A program made the translations under genes and the position numbers. 64,000 nt of DNA from Novosphingobium sp. EMRT-2. Its GTDB lineage: Bacteria > Pseudomonadota > Alphaproteobacteria > Sphingomonadales > Sphingomonadaceae. How positions within the stretch are numbered: position 1 is the stretch's first letter; each line of letters begins with the position of its first letter. The notes under the pieces were generated by a model. That model saw nothing but the letters and a program-made list of their open reading frames with translations, was not told the DNA's origin and made no database searches. The DNA lies in the NCBI RefSeq assembly GCF_005145025.1, contig NZ_CP039695.1:558001-622000 (forward strand), written 5' to 3'. Positions 46,720-57,926 of this stretch are shown one piece after another.

Positions 46720-48101
46720 CGCGCGCCCTCGTTCCACAGCACGACGCGGATGGTCTGCAACAGGATCAGGAGGTCGAGGAACGGCGTGTAGTTCTTGGCG
46801 TAATAGAGATCGTATTCGAGCTTGTTGCGCGCATCCTCGATGGAAGCGCCGTAGGGGTAGTTGATCTGCGCCCAGCCGGTGATGCCCGGCTTCACCATGT
46901 GCCGTTCGGCGTAGTAGCGCAGCTTGTCCTCAAGATCGGACACGAACTCCGGTCGTTCGGGGCGCGGGCCGACGAAGCTCATTTCGCCCTTGAGGACCGT
47001 CCACGTCTGCGGCAGCTCATCGATCCGCACCTTGCGGATGAATCGGCCGATCCGCGTTACCCGGGGATCGTCCTTCTGCGCCCATTTCGCGCCGTCCACT
47101 TCGGCATCGGTCCGCATAGACCGCAGTTTGATGACATCGAAATTCTGCCCGTAGAGCCCCACCCGGGTTTGCCGGAAGAAGGCCGGGCCACGGCTGTCCA
47201 GCTTCACCAGCACCGCGAACAGCGCGATTACCGGCAAGGTCATCACTAGCAGCAGCAGGCTGGCGACGATGTCGAACAGACGCTTGGCCGCGCTCGACAG
47301 CATCCGGCCCGACGAGAAGCCGTCGGAGAAGATCAGCCAGCTCGGGTTTACCGTATCGAGATCGATCCGCCCGGTCTCGCGCTCCACGAACGTCGAGAAA
47401 TCGTTGACGTGAACGCCGGTAGTCTTGATCCGCAGCAAGTCCTTGAGCGGCAGCGCGTTGCGCCGTTCCTCCAGCGCCAGCACCACTTCGCTGACGCCAA
47501 GGTTGTCCACGAAGCGCGTCAGGTTGTGGATGGCGGCGCGGTTGATCGCCTCCTCCACCACCGGCACGCCATCGCTCATGCCGACATAGCCGACGATCAC
47601 GAACCCCGCTTCGGGCCGCTCTCCCAGCTTGCGCAGGCGATCGGCGCGATGGCCGGAGCCCAGCACCAGAATGCGCCGGCGGAAGGCGGCGGTGCCGAGC
47701 AGGCCGCCCAGCAGCACACGCACCCCGAACAACAGGCCGATGGCCAGGAACATCGCGTAGAACAGGTTCGAACGCCACAACGTGTGGCCGGGCAGCAGGA
47801 AATAGACCACCGACATCGCGATGATGCCAAGGCTCACCGCGACCAGCAGGCGCGCGGCGGCATAGCGCAGGGATCGCAGCGCTTCCGACCCGTAAACCCC
47901 GACCGAAATCATCGCCACCTGCACCAGCACGGCGAACGTCGCCAGCGGCGCCCAGCGTTCGTTGATCGGCCCGAATTCCAGACCGATCTGCCGCGCACGG
48001 ACAATCCAGCCCAGTTCGCCCGACGCGATCAGCAGGAAGAAATCGAACAGGCCCAGAAGGAAGACCGCGTTCGGTATGTAATGTTTGAACAGGCGGATCA
48101 T
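46716..48101 (-). CDS. XrtA/PEP-CTERM-type sugar transferase (polyprenyl-phosphate priming enzyme)
   Basis: 461 residues from ATG 48101. Four or five N-terminal membrane helices, a CoA-binding-like domain ([20 protein letters not shown]), then a membrane helix and the bacterial sugar transferase domain ([70 protein letters not shown]). It would transfer the first sugar phosphate to undecaprenyl phosphate for an exopolysaccharide. It is first in a leftward operon with prsK, prsR and the TPR gene. In-frame sequence upstream lacks family similarity. Confidence 0.9.
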   Translation of the reverse strand: MIRLFKHYIPNAVFLLGLFDFFLLIASGELGWIVRARQIGLEFGPINERWAPLATFAVLVQVAMISVGVYGSEALRSLRYAAARLLVAVSLGIIAMSVVYFLLPGHTLWRSNLFYAMFLAIGLLFGVRVLLGGLLGTAAFRRRILVLGSGHRADRLRKLGERPEAGFVIVGYVGMSDGVPVVEEAINRAAIHNLTRFVDNLGVSEVVLALEERRNALPLKDLLRIKTTGVHVNDFSTFVERETGRIDLDTVNPSWLIFSDGFSSGRMLSSAAKRLFDIVASLLLLVMTLPVIALFAVLVKLDSRGPAFFRQTRVGLYGQNFDVIKLRSMRTDAEVDGAKWAQKDDPRVTRIGRFIRKVRIDELPQTWTVLKGEMSFVGPRPERPEFVSDLEDKLRYYAERHMVKPGITGWAQINYPYGASIEDARNKLEYDLYYAKNYTPFLDLLILLQTIRVVLWNEGAR

Positions 48102-48366
48102 CGGCCCTGCTTCACCTGGCTTTCGACCATTACGGCCATCATCGGCCGTCATAGCCCGGAAGGGTAAAGCGTCGGTGAATCTGACAATTTCCGGCTCACC
48201 GCCATCGCCGGAAAATGCCGCAAAATGGAAGTGTTATCGCGCTAGATGCTGAAATCTGTCGGTTTTGTTTACAGCTCGCAACCGGTCGTTGATGCTGCAT
48301 CGATTGTTTGCGAACGGTGCAACATGGCACTGGCGGCGGACGCGCTTCGCTGCCATGCTGCGCACC

Positions 48367-50724
48367 ATGCGGCAAAAGGAATTGCGCATAGCCCTGGTCT
48401 GCTTCGGCGGGATCAGCCTTGCGGTTTACATGCATGGCGTCACCAAGGAATTGTGGTACGCCACGCGCGCCAGCCGCGCGCTTCACGCGGACGATCCCGC
48501 CAGGTTCGCCCCGTCGACCGGCTTGGAGAAAGTCTATCTCGACCTTCTCGAAACGATCCAGCGCGAACGCGGCCTGCGGCTGCGCATCCTGCCGGACATC
48601 ATCTCGGGAACCAGCGCGGGCGGCATCAACGGGGTGCTGCTGGCCCAGGCGCTGATCAGCGGGCAGAGCCTCGAACCGCTGACGACGCTGTGGCTGGAAA
48701 AGGCCGACGTCGACGTGCTGCTCGATCCCGACGCCAAGCCGTGGAGCCGCTTCGCCAAGTTCTGGGCGCAACCGATCGTGTGGTTCGTGCTGGCCCGCCC
48801 CGGCAATGCCGTGATGCGCATGGTGGCCCCGCGCATCCGTGCCGAGGTGCGGCGCAAGGTTTCCAGCCTGATCCGCGCGCGCTGGTTCGCCCCCCCGTTC
48901 AGCGGTATCGGCTTCTCGCGTCTGCTGGCCGAAGCGCTGGAAGCGATGGGAGAGAGTACGGCGGAACACGCCGGCGCGGCTCCGCTGCTTCCCGCCGGCC
49001 ATCCACTCGACCTTCTCGTCACCGCAACCGATTTCAACGGCCACCTCGAGGAACTGCGACTCAACAGCCCGCCGCTGGTGGAAGAAAGCGAACACCGGCT
49101 GGCCATCGCCTTCAGCCGGGTGGCCGGCATCGGGCCGGGCAGCGATCTTGCCGCGCGGGCGGAACTCGTTTTCGCCGCGCGATCAACCGCCAGCTTCCCT
49201 GGCGCGTTTCCACCGCTGATGGTGGCCGAGATCGACCGCCTCGTGCAGGAGCGCCGCATGGGCTGGCCAGGGCGCGACCGCTTCCTCCAGCGCATCATGC
49301 CCAGCCGCTGGAGGCGCGGGGAAGTGGGCGAAGTCGCGCTGGTCGATGGCGCGGTGCTGGTCAACCGGCCCTTCGCGCAGGCGATGGGCGTGCTGCGCAA
49401 CCGTCCGGCGGAGCGCGAGGTTGACCGCCGCTTCGTCTATATCGATCCCAGCCCCGATCACGTCCGTTACGAGGAACGCAGCGGCCGCACTGTCGGCTTC
49501 TTCTCCGCGATCTTCGGCTCGCTGTCGTCGATCCCGCGCGAACAGCCGATCCGCGACAATCTGGAGACGCTGGAACAGCAATCGCGCGAACGCGCGCGGT
49601 TGCGCTCGATCGTCGATGCGCTGCAGCCGGAAATCGAGGAAACGGTCGAACGCCTTTTCGGCTACACCCTGTTCTTCGACCAGCCCAACCGCAAGCGCCT
49701 GACCAATTGGCGGAACAAGGCGCAACAGGCCGCCGCAGAGCAGGCTGGCTATGCCTTCCATGGCTATGCCCAGGTCAAATTCGCCGGAATCGTCAGCGAT
49801 CTGGTGGACCTGATCGTGGAAGCCGCGCCCGATGCCGCGCCGCGCGCGGAAATCGAGAGCGTGCTGTGGGCGCATCTTGTGCAGTCCGCCGGTCTCGACA
49901 AGCTGGCCGAGCGCAAGGGCGGCGCGACAGAGGGCGCCATCGGGTTTTTCCGGGCGCACGACATCGGTTTCCGCATCCGCCGGCTGAAGCTTCTCGCCCG
50001 CCGCCTGACGTATGACTGGGACGAGGCCGAAGGAATTACTCCCGAAGCGCGCGATGCGGCGCGCGATACCGTCTATCGGGCACAAGCGCTCTATCAGGGG
50101 CGCGAAACCGCCGCCGGTCTTGGCCCCGGCTTCGCCGCCTCCGCCGCCGTGGTCGCCAGCGATCCGGGGGCGGTCCTTGCCGCCATCGCGGCGCGGCGCG
50201 ACCTGACCGGGATCGACCTCAAGGTCGATGCGATGATCGTGGCGGCGCTTGAAGCGATGGACAAGCCGCTGCGGCGGCGCTTCCTCCACGCCTATCTCGG
50301 CTTCCCGTTTTACGATGTCGCCACGCTGCCGCTGTTGCAGGGCGAAGGCATGGGCGAATTCGATCCGATCAAGGTCGATCGCATCTCGCCCGACGATGCC
50401 ACATCGATCCGCGCCGGCGGCACGCTCGATTGCCTGCGCGGCGTGGAGTTCTTCAACTTCGGCGCCTTCTTCAGCCGCGCCTATCGCGAGAACGACTATC
50501 TCTGGGGCCGCCTGCACGGCGCCGAACGGATGATCGACCTGCTCGCCTCCACGGTGGAGCCTCCGCTTGGCGAAAGCATCGTGCGCCAGGCAAAACGGCA
50601 GGCGTTCCTCGCTGTCCTGCACGAAGAACAGGACCGCCTTCGCGCGGAACCCGGAATGGTCGACCGCGTCATCGCGGAAGTGGAAGCCGCCTTCGCGGAA
50701 ACGGAGCCGGGCGAACCGCGATAG
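48367..50724 (+). CDS. patatin-like phospholipase family protein
   Basis: 785 residues from ATG 48367, beginning MRQKELRIALVCFGGISLAV. Oxyanion loop GGIS (14-17), nucleophile S83 in SGTSAGGING and the catalytic Asp in VALVDGAVLVNRPF form the Ser-Asp dyad. A long C-terminal extension (from about 420) is of the DUF3376 type, putting it in the patatin-related group of large alphaproteobacterial proteins. Predicted to hydrolyse lipid acyl esters; no signal peptide, so probably cytosolic or peripheral. Stands alone, divergent from the sugar transferase operon. Confidence 0.85.
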   Translation: MRQKELRIALVCFGGISLAVYMHGVTKELWYATRASRALHADDPARFAPSTGLEKVYLDLLETIQRERGLRLRILPDIISGTSAGGINGVLLAQALISGQSLEPLTTLWLEKADVDVLLDPDAKPWSRFAKFWAQPIVWFVLARPGNAVMRMVAPRIRAEVRRKVSSLIRARWFAPPFSGIGFSRLLAEALEAMGESTAEHAGAAPLLPAGHPLDLLVTATDFNGHLEELRLNSPPLVEESEHRLAIAFSRVAGIGPGSDLAARAELVFAARSTASFPGAFPPLMVAEIDRLVQERRMGWPGRDRFLQRIMPSRWRRGEVGEVALVDGAVLVNRPFAQAMGVLRNRPAEREVDRRFVYIDPSPDHVRYEERSGRTVGFFSAIFGSLSSIPREQPIRDNLETLEQQSRERARLRSIVDALQPEIEETVERLFGYTLFFDQPNRKRLTNWRNKAQQAAAEQAGYAFHGYAQVKFAGIVSDLVDLIVEAAPDAAPRAEIESVLWAHLVQSAGLDKLAERKGGATEGAIGFFRAHDIGFRIRRLKLLARRLTYDWDEAEGITPEARDAARDTVYRAQALYQGRETAAGLGPGFAASAAVVASDPGAVLAAIAARRDLTGIDLKVDAMIVAALEAMDKPLRRRFLHAYLGFPFYDVATLPLLQGEGMGEFDPIKVDRISPDDATSIRAGGTLDCLRGVEFFNFGAFFSRAYRENDYLWGRLHGAERMIDLLASTVEPPLGESIVRQAKRQAFLAVLHEEQDRLRAEPGMVDRVIAEVEAAFAETEPGEPR

Positions 50725-50754
50725 ACGCGCCGGCCCTGCCCCTCGCCAATTCGA

Positions 50755-51888
50755 CTATTCGGTCAGGTCGCTCCACGCTTCCTTGAGGCGTTCGAAGAAC
50801 CCTTTCGATTGCGGGCATTCCTCGCCGGTCTCGGTCGCCTGGAACTCGCGCAGCAATTCCTTTTGCCGCGCGGAAAGCCGGGTCGGCGTTTCCACCATCA
50901 CCTCTATCACCAGATCGCCCATGCCGCGCCCCTGCAGCACGGGCATGCCCGCGCCACGTTTGCGCAGCTGCTTGCCCGATTGGATGCCCGCCGGAATCTC
51001 CACGGTATGGCGTTTGCCATCCAGCCCCGGAATCTCGATCTCACCGCCCAGCGCCGCGGTGGTGAAGCTGATCGGCGCGCGCGTAAGCAGGGTCGTCCCC
51101 TCGCGTTCGAACACGCGGTGGCGCTTGACGTGCAGGAAGATGTAGAGATCGCCCGGAGGCGCGCCGAACGGCCCCGCTTCGCCCTTGCCGGCAAGGCGGA
51201 TACGCGTGCCGTTGTCGACGCCGGCGGGGATCGCCACTTCCAGCGTCTGATCCAGATCGACGCGGCCCTCGCCCCGGCAGAACCGGCAGGGCTTCTCGAT
51301 CACTTCGCCCCGGCCATGGCAGGTCGGACAGGTCCGCTCGACCATGAAGAAGCCCTGTTGCGCGCGCACCTTGCCGTGCCCGCCGCACAGGTTGCAGCGC
51401 CGCGCACCGGTGCCCGGCTCCGCGCCCGAACCGTCGCAGGGATCGCACTTCTGCGAAACCTCGACCGTGATTTCCGCGGTCTTGCCATGGAACGCCTCTT
51501 CCAGCGTCACTTCCATGTCATAGCGCAAGTCCGCGCCGCGCCGCGCCTGCTGGCGCCCGCCGCCGAACGCGCCGCCGCCGAAGATCGTTTCGAAAATGTC
51601 GCCCAGATCACCGAAGTCGGCCCCGCCACCGAAGCCGCCACCACCACCTGGCCCGCCCTGCTGGAACGCAGCATGGCCGTACTGGTCGTAAGCCGCCCGC
51701 TTCTGCGGATCGGACAGGCAGGCGTAGGCCTCGTTGATCTGCTTGAATTTGGCTTCGGATTCGGCGCAGCCCGGATTCTTGTCCGGGTGAAAGCGCATCG
51801 CCAGCCTGCGGAACGAAGACTTGATCGTCTTGTCATCCGCCGTGCGCTCGATTTCGAGCAGTTCGTAGTAGTCGGCTTCGGTTGCCAT
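50755..51888 (-). CDS. dnaJ: chaperone DnaJ
   Basis: 377 residues. J domain (1-70) with HPD in FHPDKNPG, Gly/Phe-rich linker (75-110), four zinc-binding CxxCxGxG repeats ([32 protein letters not shown]) and C-terminal substrate-binding domain. It stimulates DnaK ATPase activity. It lies 67 bases downstream of dnaK with a hairpin in the gap, most likely on the same mRNA. Confidence 0.97.
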   Translation of the reverse strand: MATEADYYELLEIERTADDKTIKSSFRRLAMRFHPDKNPGCAESEAKFKQINEAYACLSDPQKRAAYDQYGHAAFQQGGPGGGGGFGGGADFGDLGDIFETIFGGGAFGGGRQQARRGADLRYDMEVTLEEAFHGKTAEITVEVSQKCDPCDGSGAEPGTGARRCNLCGGHGKVRAQQGFFMVERTCPTCHGRGEVIEKPCRFCRGEGRVDLDQTLEVAIPAGVDNGTRIRLAGKGEAGPFGAPPGDLYIFLHVKRHRVFEREGTTLLTRAPISFTTAALGGEIEIPGLDGKRHTVEIPAGIQSGKQLRKRGAGMPVLQGRGMGDLVIEVMVETPTRLSARQKELLREFQATETGEECPQSKGFFERLKEAWSDLTE

Positions 51889-51905
51889 AAAACAGCCCCA
51901 ACGTC

Positions 51906-51939
51906 ACCCGCCACCCGCGCTCGCGCGCGAATGGCGGGT
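51906..51939 (-). repeat. hairpin between dnaK and dnaJ
   Basis: ACCCGCCA (51906-51913) is complementary to TGGCGGGT (51932-51939), with further GC-rich pairing inside. There is no T-tract, so it is more likely an mRNA stability or processing element lowering dnaJ relative to dnaK than a terminator. Confidence 0.5.
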
Positions 51940-51955
51940 TCGTTTCATCGCAACA

Positions 51956-53866
<1,911 letters not shown>

Positions 53867-53954
53867 GGTTTCCCCATTTCCTTCCAGATTAGACACCGCG
53901 CACATGGCGCCCCCCGCGAAGGGCAGACGCCGGTCGGCGGCTCCGACGCGGCCG

Positions 53955-53982
53955 ATATAGGTTCGGTTTGACTTGGCACAAG
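53955..53982 (-). promoter_or_regulatory. candidate heat-shock promoter of dnaKJ
   Basis: On the minus strand CTTG (53982-53979) and CCTATAT (53961-53955) are separated by exactly 17 bases. This agrees with sigma-32-type promoters described in alphaproteobacteria (CTTG with a CYTATNT-like -10). It also resembles a sigma-70 promoter (TTGTGC-16-TATATC). Confidence 0.6.
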
Positions 53983-54032
53983 GCCTGACCGCGCCTAGAT
54001 CGTCACAGGAATTTTCAACTGGAGGATCAACG

Positions 54033-54566
54033 ATGCGGCTCTACGTTCTGGCGGGACTTTCGGGCCTTGCTCTCGCGCTTGCAGGATGCGGCGAGAAGGC
54101 GCCACAGGAGCCTGCAGCGGCCTCGTCGAGCGCCGACGCCACGCCCGAGAACGCGCCCGGAATCGCCCTGACCGACGCGATAGTGCAGCTTCCCGTCGTC
54201 GCCGGCCGTCCCGGCGTCGCCTACTTCACGGTTTCGCAGGGGAACGGCGCGCCGCGCAAGGTTGCGGCGGTGCATGTCGATGGCGTCGGCCGGGCGGAAA
54301 TGCACGAAAGCAAGATGGAGAACGGCGTCTCGTCGATGGCCCCGGTCAAGGACGTGGCACTGGAGCCGGGCAAGACCGTGGAATTCAAGCCCGGCGGCTT
54401 CCACGTCATGCTCTTCGACGTGGCCGATACGCTGAAGGCCGGCGGCACTACCGAACTGACCATCACACTCGACAACGGCGACAAGGCCACGGTCGTGGCC
54501 AAGGTAAAGAACGCCGGCGGCGATGACGCGATGGGCGGTATGGAGCACATGGACCACAAGATGTGA
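54033..54566 (+). CDS. PCu(A)C-type periplasmic copper chaperone, lipoprotein
   Basis: 177 residues. Lipoprotein signal with lipobox LALAGC (C19) and a short Ala/Pro linker. The PCuAC domain has the copper ligands in [16 protein letters not shown] and GGFHVMLFD, matching H(M)-x-M patterns that deliver copper to cytochrome oxidase CuA/CuB sites. The His/Met-rich end [10 protein letters not shown] could bind additional copper. GGAGGA lies upstream of the ATG. The stop overlaps the next gene's GTG by four bases. Confidence 0.9.
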   Translation: MRLYVLAGLSGLALALAGCGEKAPQEPAAASSSADATPENAPGIALTDAIVQLPVVAGRPGVAYFTVSQGNGAPRKVAAVHVDGVGRAEMHESKMENGVSSMAPVKDVALEPGKTVEFKPGGFHVMLFDVADTLKAGGTTELTITLDNGDKATVVAKVKNAGGDDAMGGMEHMDHKM

Positions 54567-55078
54567 TCGCCGCACCGGCGCAAACGTGTCCGGTGGGCGG
54601 CGACAGGCCGCTCACCGCACGCGAATGCGCGCTGGTGCGTGAGGTTTTCGGCGGGGCCATCGATGTCGGGCCGGTACGCGTCAAGCGCCGGCGCTTCTTT
54701 CCGTTCCAGCCGCGCAACGTGGTGATGGCGCCGATGGGCCATCTCCATTTTCATCCCGCCGGCCCGCACTACTGCGATGATTTCGGCGCGGCGACGCTAT
54801 CGCTGCAAGGACTGTTCATTCACGAGATGACGCATGTGTGGCAGGCCCAGCGCGCGGGGCGATGGTATCTGCCGCTGATGCGCCATCCGTTCTGCCGCTA
54901 TGATTACCGCTACGTGCCGGCCAAGCCGTTCGTCCGTTATGGCATCGAGCAGCAGGCGGAAATCGTCCGGCATGCCTTTCTCGCGCAAAAGGGGCATCCC
55001 GCCGGGGACGCCCCTTCTCTCGCCGAGCTGCGGGCGATTCTTCCGTTCGCAAATCAGCAGCGCACTTCGTATTCGTAG
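54563..55078 (+). CDS. HExxH-motif protein of unknown function (sometimes labelled vgr-related)
   Basis: 171 residues, GTG start overlapping the copper-chaperone stop (GTGA). The motif LFIHEMTHVWQAQ (HExxH around residue 95) with further conserved RYDYRYVPAKPFVRYGIEQQAEIV suggests a small gluzincin-type zinc protein, where the later Glu in EQQAE could be the third ligand. No signal peptide. Similar proteins in sphingomonads carry the uninformative name vgr-related protein, from memory. Role unknown; coupling to PCu(A)C suggests a link to metal handling. Its 3' end overlaps the convergent lipoprotein gene by 25 bases. Confidence 0.75.
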   Translation: MIAAPAQTCPVGGDRPLTARECALVREVFGGAIDVGPVRVKRRRFFPFQPRNVVMAPMGHLHFHPAGPHYCDDFGAATLSLQGLFIHEMTHVWQAQRAGRWYLPLMRHPFCRYDYRYVPAKPFVRYGIEQQAEIVRHAFLAQKGHPAGDAPSLAELRAILPFANQQRTSYS

Positions 55079-55314
55079 CCGTTGCGATCCACGCGGTAGC
55101 ACCGGCCGCCGTGCTTCTTGATCTGCGAGCCGCCGAGCGCGCCGACGGCGCCGCCGATCGCGGCGCCGGTGCCGGCGTCACCGCCCGTCGCAGCCGCCAC
55201 ACCGGCACCGGCCGCCGCGCCGAGGAGGCCGCCTTCGGCCGCATAGTTGCGCGAACACCCGCCCAGCGTCACCGCGGAACCCAGAACAAGCGAGGCAATC
55301 AGGAACTTACGCAT
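55054..55314 (-). CDS. glycine-zipper outer-membrane lipoprotein
   Basis: 86 residues. Signal peptide with lipobox VTLGGC (C20), then glycine-zipper repeats (GGLLGAAAGAGVAAATGG, GAAIGGAVGALGG) and a short C-terminal RCYRVDRNGYEYEVRC with paired cysteines. Resembles small envelope lipoproteins of the 17-kDa antigen/SlyB-like type. ATG 55314 begins the signal peptide. Its 3' end overlaps that of the HExxH gene. Confidence 0.8.
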   Translation of the reverse strand: MRKFLIASLVLGSAVTLGGCSRNYAAEGGLLGAAAGAGVAAATGGDAGTGAAIGGAVGALGGSQIKKHGGRCYRVDRNGYEYEVRC

Positions 55315-55486
55315 GATGTGTCTCCGTTTCTTGCGCAGGCGACGCGCGAACCGGGGGCCGCGTTCCGCCGCTTGCGACGAACCGTGCAGCAGTTGCGTTT
55401 CACGGGCTGGAAGCGCGGCAGGAAGCGGGCAGACTCGCCATGCGCTTCGTGATCGACAAGTGGCTGATAATCCACCGGAGGATGCC

Positions 55487-56164
55487 ATGCCGCACCATGT
55501 CGATCACGCCGCCATTCTCGATCGCCTTGCCGCCGGGCGCGGCGGCGTGCGCAATGTGTTTGACGATATCGATCCGCGCCGCCTGGCGCACATCGTGGTC
55601 GACATGCAGAACGGCTTCATGGAGCCGGGCGCGCCTGTGGAAGTGCCCGAAGCGCGGAGCATAGTCGCCAACATCAACCGGATCACGCGCGCGGTGCGGG
55701 CCGCCGGGGGCACCAACGTGTTCCTGCGCTACACCAGTTCGCCCGAAGGCGATGCAAGCTGGTCCAATTTCATGATCCGCCAGGGCGCGGCCGCCACGGG
55801 CCACAAGGCGGCGTTCACCCCCGGCGCGCACTACTGGCAGCTCTCGCCCGCACTCGATGTCGCGCCGGGCGATCAGCTCCTCGACAAGCATCGGTTCAGT
55901 GCGTTCACACCGGGCACTTGCGCGCTCGACGCCTTGCTGCGGGAACGCGGGATCGACACCGTGCTCATCACGGGGACGCTGACCAACTGCTGTTGCGAAA
56001 GCACTGCGCGCGATGCGATGCAGTTGAACTACCGCGTGCTGATCGCCGCGGACGCCAACGCCGCGCTGAGCGACGAAGAGCACGCCGCCACGCTGCACAT
56101 CATGGCCATGGTGTTCGCCGACCTTTATGCGACCGACGAGTTGGAGGAACTGCTGGCGCGCTGA
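55487..56164 (+). CDS. isochorismatase-family cysteine hydrolase
   Basis: 225 residues. The catalytic triad is D39 (VVDMQNGFM), a Lys in LLDKHRFSAF and a Cys in TGTLTNCCCESTARDA. The family hydrolyses C-N or C-O bonds in small molecules (isochorismate, nicotinamide, N-carbamoyl compounds); the substrate here is unknown. GGAGG-like CGGAGGAT precedes the ATG. It is convergent with grpE and stands alone. Confidence 0.9.
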   Translation: MPHHVDHAAILDRLAAGRGGVRNVFDDIDPRRLAHIVVDMQNGFMEPGAPVEVPEARSIVANINRITRAVRAAGGTNVFLRYTSSPEGDASWSNFMIRQGAAATGHKAAFTPGAHYWQLSPALDVAPGDQLLDKHRFSAFTPGTCALDALLRERGIDTVLITGTLTNCCCESTARDAMQLNYRVLIAADANAALSDEEHAATLHIMAMVFADLYATDELEELLAR

Positions 56165-56193
56165 CGCGCCAGCGCTCGCCCCCGTCGTCCGGC

Positions 56194-56754
56194 TCAGTCC
56201 GGCTTCTTGGCCACGGCCACCATCGCGGGCCGCAGCAGGCGGTCCTTGATCATATAGCCGGCCTGAAGCTCCTGCAGCACGGTGCCGGGTTCGGCATCGG
56301 CGGAAGGCACTTCCATCATCGCCTGATGCTGGTGCGGATCGAGCGGCAGCCCCGTGGCGGCGATCCGGCTGATGCCATGGCCGGCGAAAACCTTCTCGAT
56401 CTCGCGACCAGTTGCTTCCAGCCCGGCGACGAGGTTCTTGAACTTCTCGTCATCGCGCAAGTCCGCGGGGATCGATTCCAGCGCGCGCGCCAGGTTGTCG
56501 GCGACCGACAGAATGTCGCGCGCGAAGCCGGTGGCGGCATAGGCGCGCGTGTCCGCAATGTCCTTTTCCATGCGGCGACGCAGGTTCTGCGTTTCCGCCT
56601 TGGCGTAAAGAATGTCCTGCTTGGCCGCCTCAAGCTCCTCGCGCAGCTTGGCCAGTTCGTCGTCGCTGCCCGCCGAATCGATCAGTTCATCCGGCACACC
56701 CTTCAGTTCTGCCTGTGCAGCTTCGTCCAGCGGGCGTGTCTCGTTATCCGTCAT
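56194..56754 (-). CDS. grpE: nucleotide exchange factor GrpE
   Basis: 186 residues from ATG 56754. An N-terminal acidic region and long coiled coil (LAKLREELEAAKQDILYAKA, LRRRMEKDIADTRAYA) precede the beta domain with DPHQHQAMMEVPSADAEPGT and GYMIKDRLLRPAMVAV. Releases ADP from DnaK. The start overlaps the hrcA stop (ATGA), so it is coupled to hrcA. Confidence 0.96.
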   Translation of the reverse strand: MTDNETRPLDEAAQAELKGVPDELIDSAGSDDELAKLREELEAAKQDILYAKAETQNLRRRMEKDIADTRAYAATGFARDILSVADNLARALESIPADLRDDEKFKNLVAGLEATGREIEKVFAGHGISRIAATGLPLDPHQHQAMMEVPSADAEPGTVLQELQAGYMIKDRLLRPAMVAVAKKPD

Positions 56755-57815
56755 TTTCTCGAAAATCCGTCTTGTCCGATGAGTTTGCTCAACGATTGAG
56801 CCGTGAAATCCACCATGGGGACAACGCGCGCATAATTCAACCGCGTCGGTCCGATAACCCCCACCACGCCGACGACGCGCCCTTCCGCATCGCGCCACGG
56901 CGAAGCGATCACCGACGAGCCGGATAGCGAGAATAGGCGGTTCTCACTGCCGATGAAAATCCGCGTCGATTCGGCATCGCGCGCGGCATCGAGCACGCCG
57001 GCGATCGCCTCGGCATTCTCCAACTGGTCCAGCAGCTGGCGCACGCGCTCGATGTCGCCCAGCGCGGCCTCGTCCAGCAAGTTGGCCTGCCCGCGCACCA
57101 CCAGCACCGGGCGCTGCGCCGCGTCGATCGACCAGATCGCCAGCCCCCGCTCCACCAGATCGCGACTGGCGGTGTCGAGCGCGGACCGCCCGCCCGCAAT
57201 GTCGCGCCGGATTTCCACGGCGGCTTCGCCCAGCGTGCGCCCCATCAGCTTGTGCGTCAGGTAATTGCCTGCCTGCTCCAGCGCATGGGGCGGAACGTCC
57301 GCCGGCAGGTCGATCAGCCGGTTCTCGATCGCGCCATCCTCGCCCACCAGCACCGCCAGAGCCCTCCCCGGCGAAAGGGCCATGAAGGAAAGCTGCATAA
57401 GCCGCGGCTCGCGCCGGGGCACCATCACGACACCCGCGCCGGCGGACAGTTCCGACAGCGCCAGCGACGCGGCGTTAAGCGCCGCCTCGATCGTACCGCC
57501 TTCGGCAAGGCCCCGCTGGATCTGCGCGCGCTCTGCGGCCGAAGGTTCCGCCACCTGCATGATGCCATCGACAAACAGGCGCAGGCCGATTTCGGTGGGC
57601 ATCCGGCCGGCGCTGGTGTGGGGGGCGGCCAGCAGCCCGGCGTCCTGCAATTCCTGCAGCACCGATCGGATCGAGGCGGGCGACAGGTTGACGCCGCCCG
57701 TGCCCGCCAGCGTCTTGGAGCCGACCGGCTGACCGCTGGCGATATAGCCCTCCACCACGAGCCGGAAAATATCGCGGGCGCGGCTGGACAGTTCGGTGAG
57801 CGGAAGCGAAGCCAT
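56751..57815 (-). CDS. hrcA: heat-inducible transcription repressor HrcA
   Basis: 354 residues from ATG 57815. Winged helix N-terminus (LTELSSRARDIFRLVVEGYI, PVGSKTLAG, SPASIRSVLQELQDAGLLAAPHTSAGR) followed by the GAF-like inducer domain ending with RLNYARVVPMVDFTAQSLSK. HrcA normally binds CIRCE (TTAGCACTC-N9-GAGTGCTAA), but none is visible ahead of hrcA, dnaK or grpE in this window. Its target may be groESL elsewhere. Confidence 0.96.
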   Translation of the reverse strand: MASLPLTELSSRARDIFRLVVEGYIASGQPVGSKTLAGTGGVNLSPASIRSVLQELQDAGLLAAPHTSAGRMPTEIGLRLFVDGIMQVAEPSAAERAQIQRGLAEGGTIEAALNAASLALSELSAGAGVVMVPRREPRLMQLSFMALSPGRALAVLVGEDGAIENRLIDLPADVPPHALEQAGNYLTHKLMGRTLGEAAVEIRRDIAGGRSALDTASRDLVERGLAIWSIDAAQRPVLVVRGQANLLDEAALGDIERVRQLLDQLENAEAIAGVLDAARDAESTRIFIGSENRLFSLSGSSVIASPWRDAEGRVVGVVGVIGPTRLNYARVVPMVDFTAQSLSKLIGQDGFSRK

Positions 57816-57926
57816 AATCGTGCAATGTAGACGGCGGGCTTGCAGGCTCAAGGGCATTGCGCGTAGGGCCACCGCAACTTTCAACACCCGTCTGTCTCCG
57901 GCAGGCGGATTTGCAGGATAAACACC

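Noticed and set aside
48102..48366. Sigma-54 (-24/-12) promoter ahead of the sugar transferase-prsKR operon
   Set aside because: TGGC and TTGC words occur but not with GG and GC at the required 10-base spacing.
57816..57926. CIRCE operator between hrcA and rph
   Set aside because: No TTAGCACTC-N9-GAGTGCTAA or near match on either strand.
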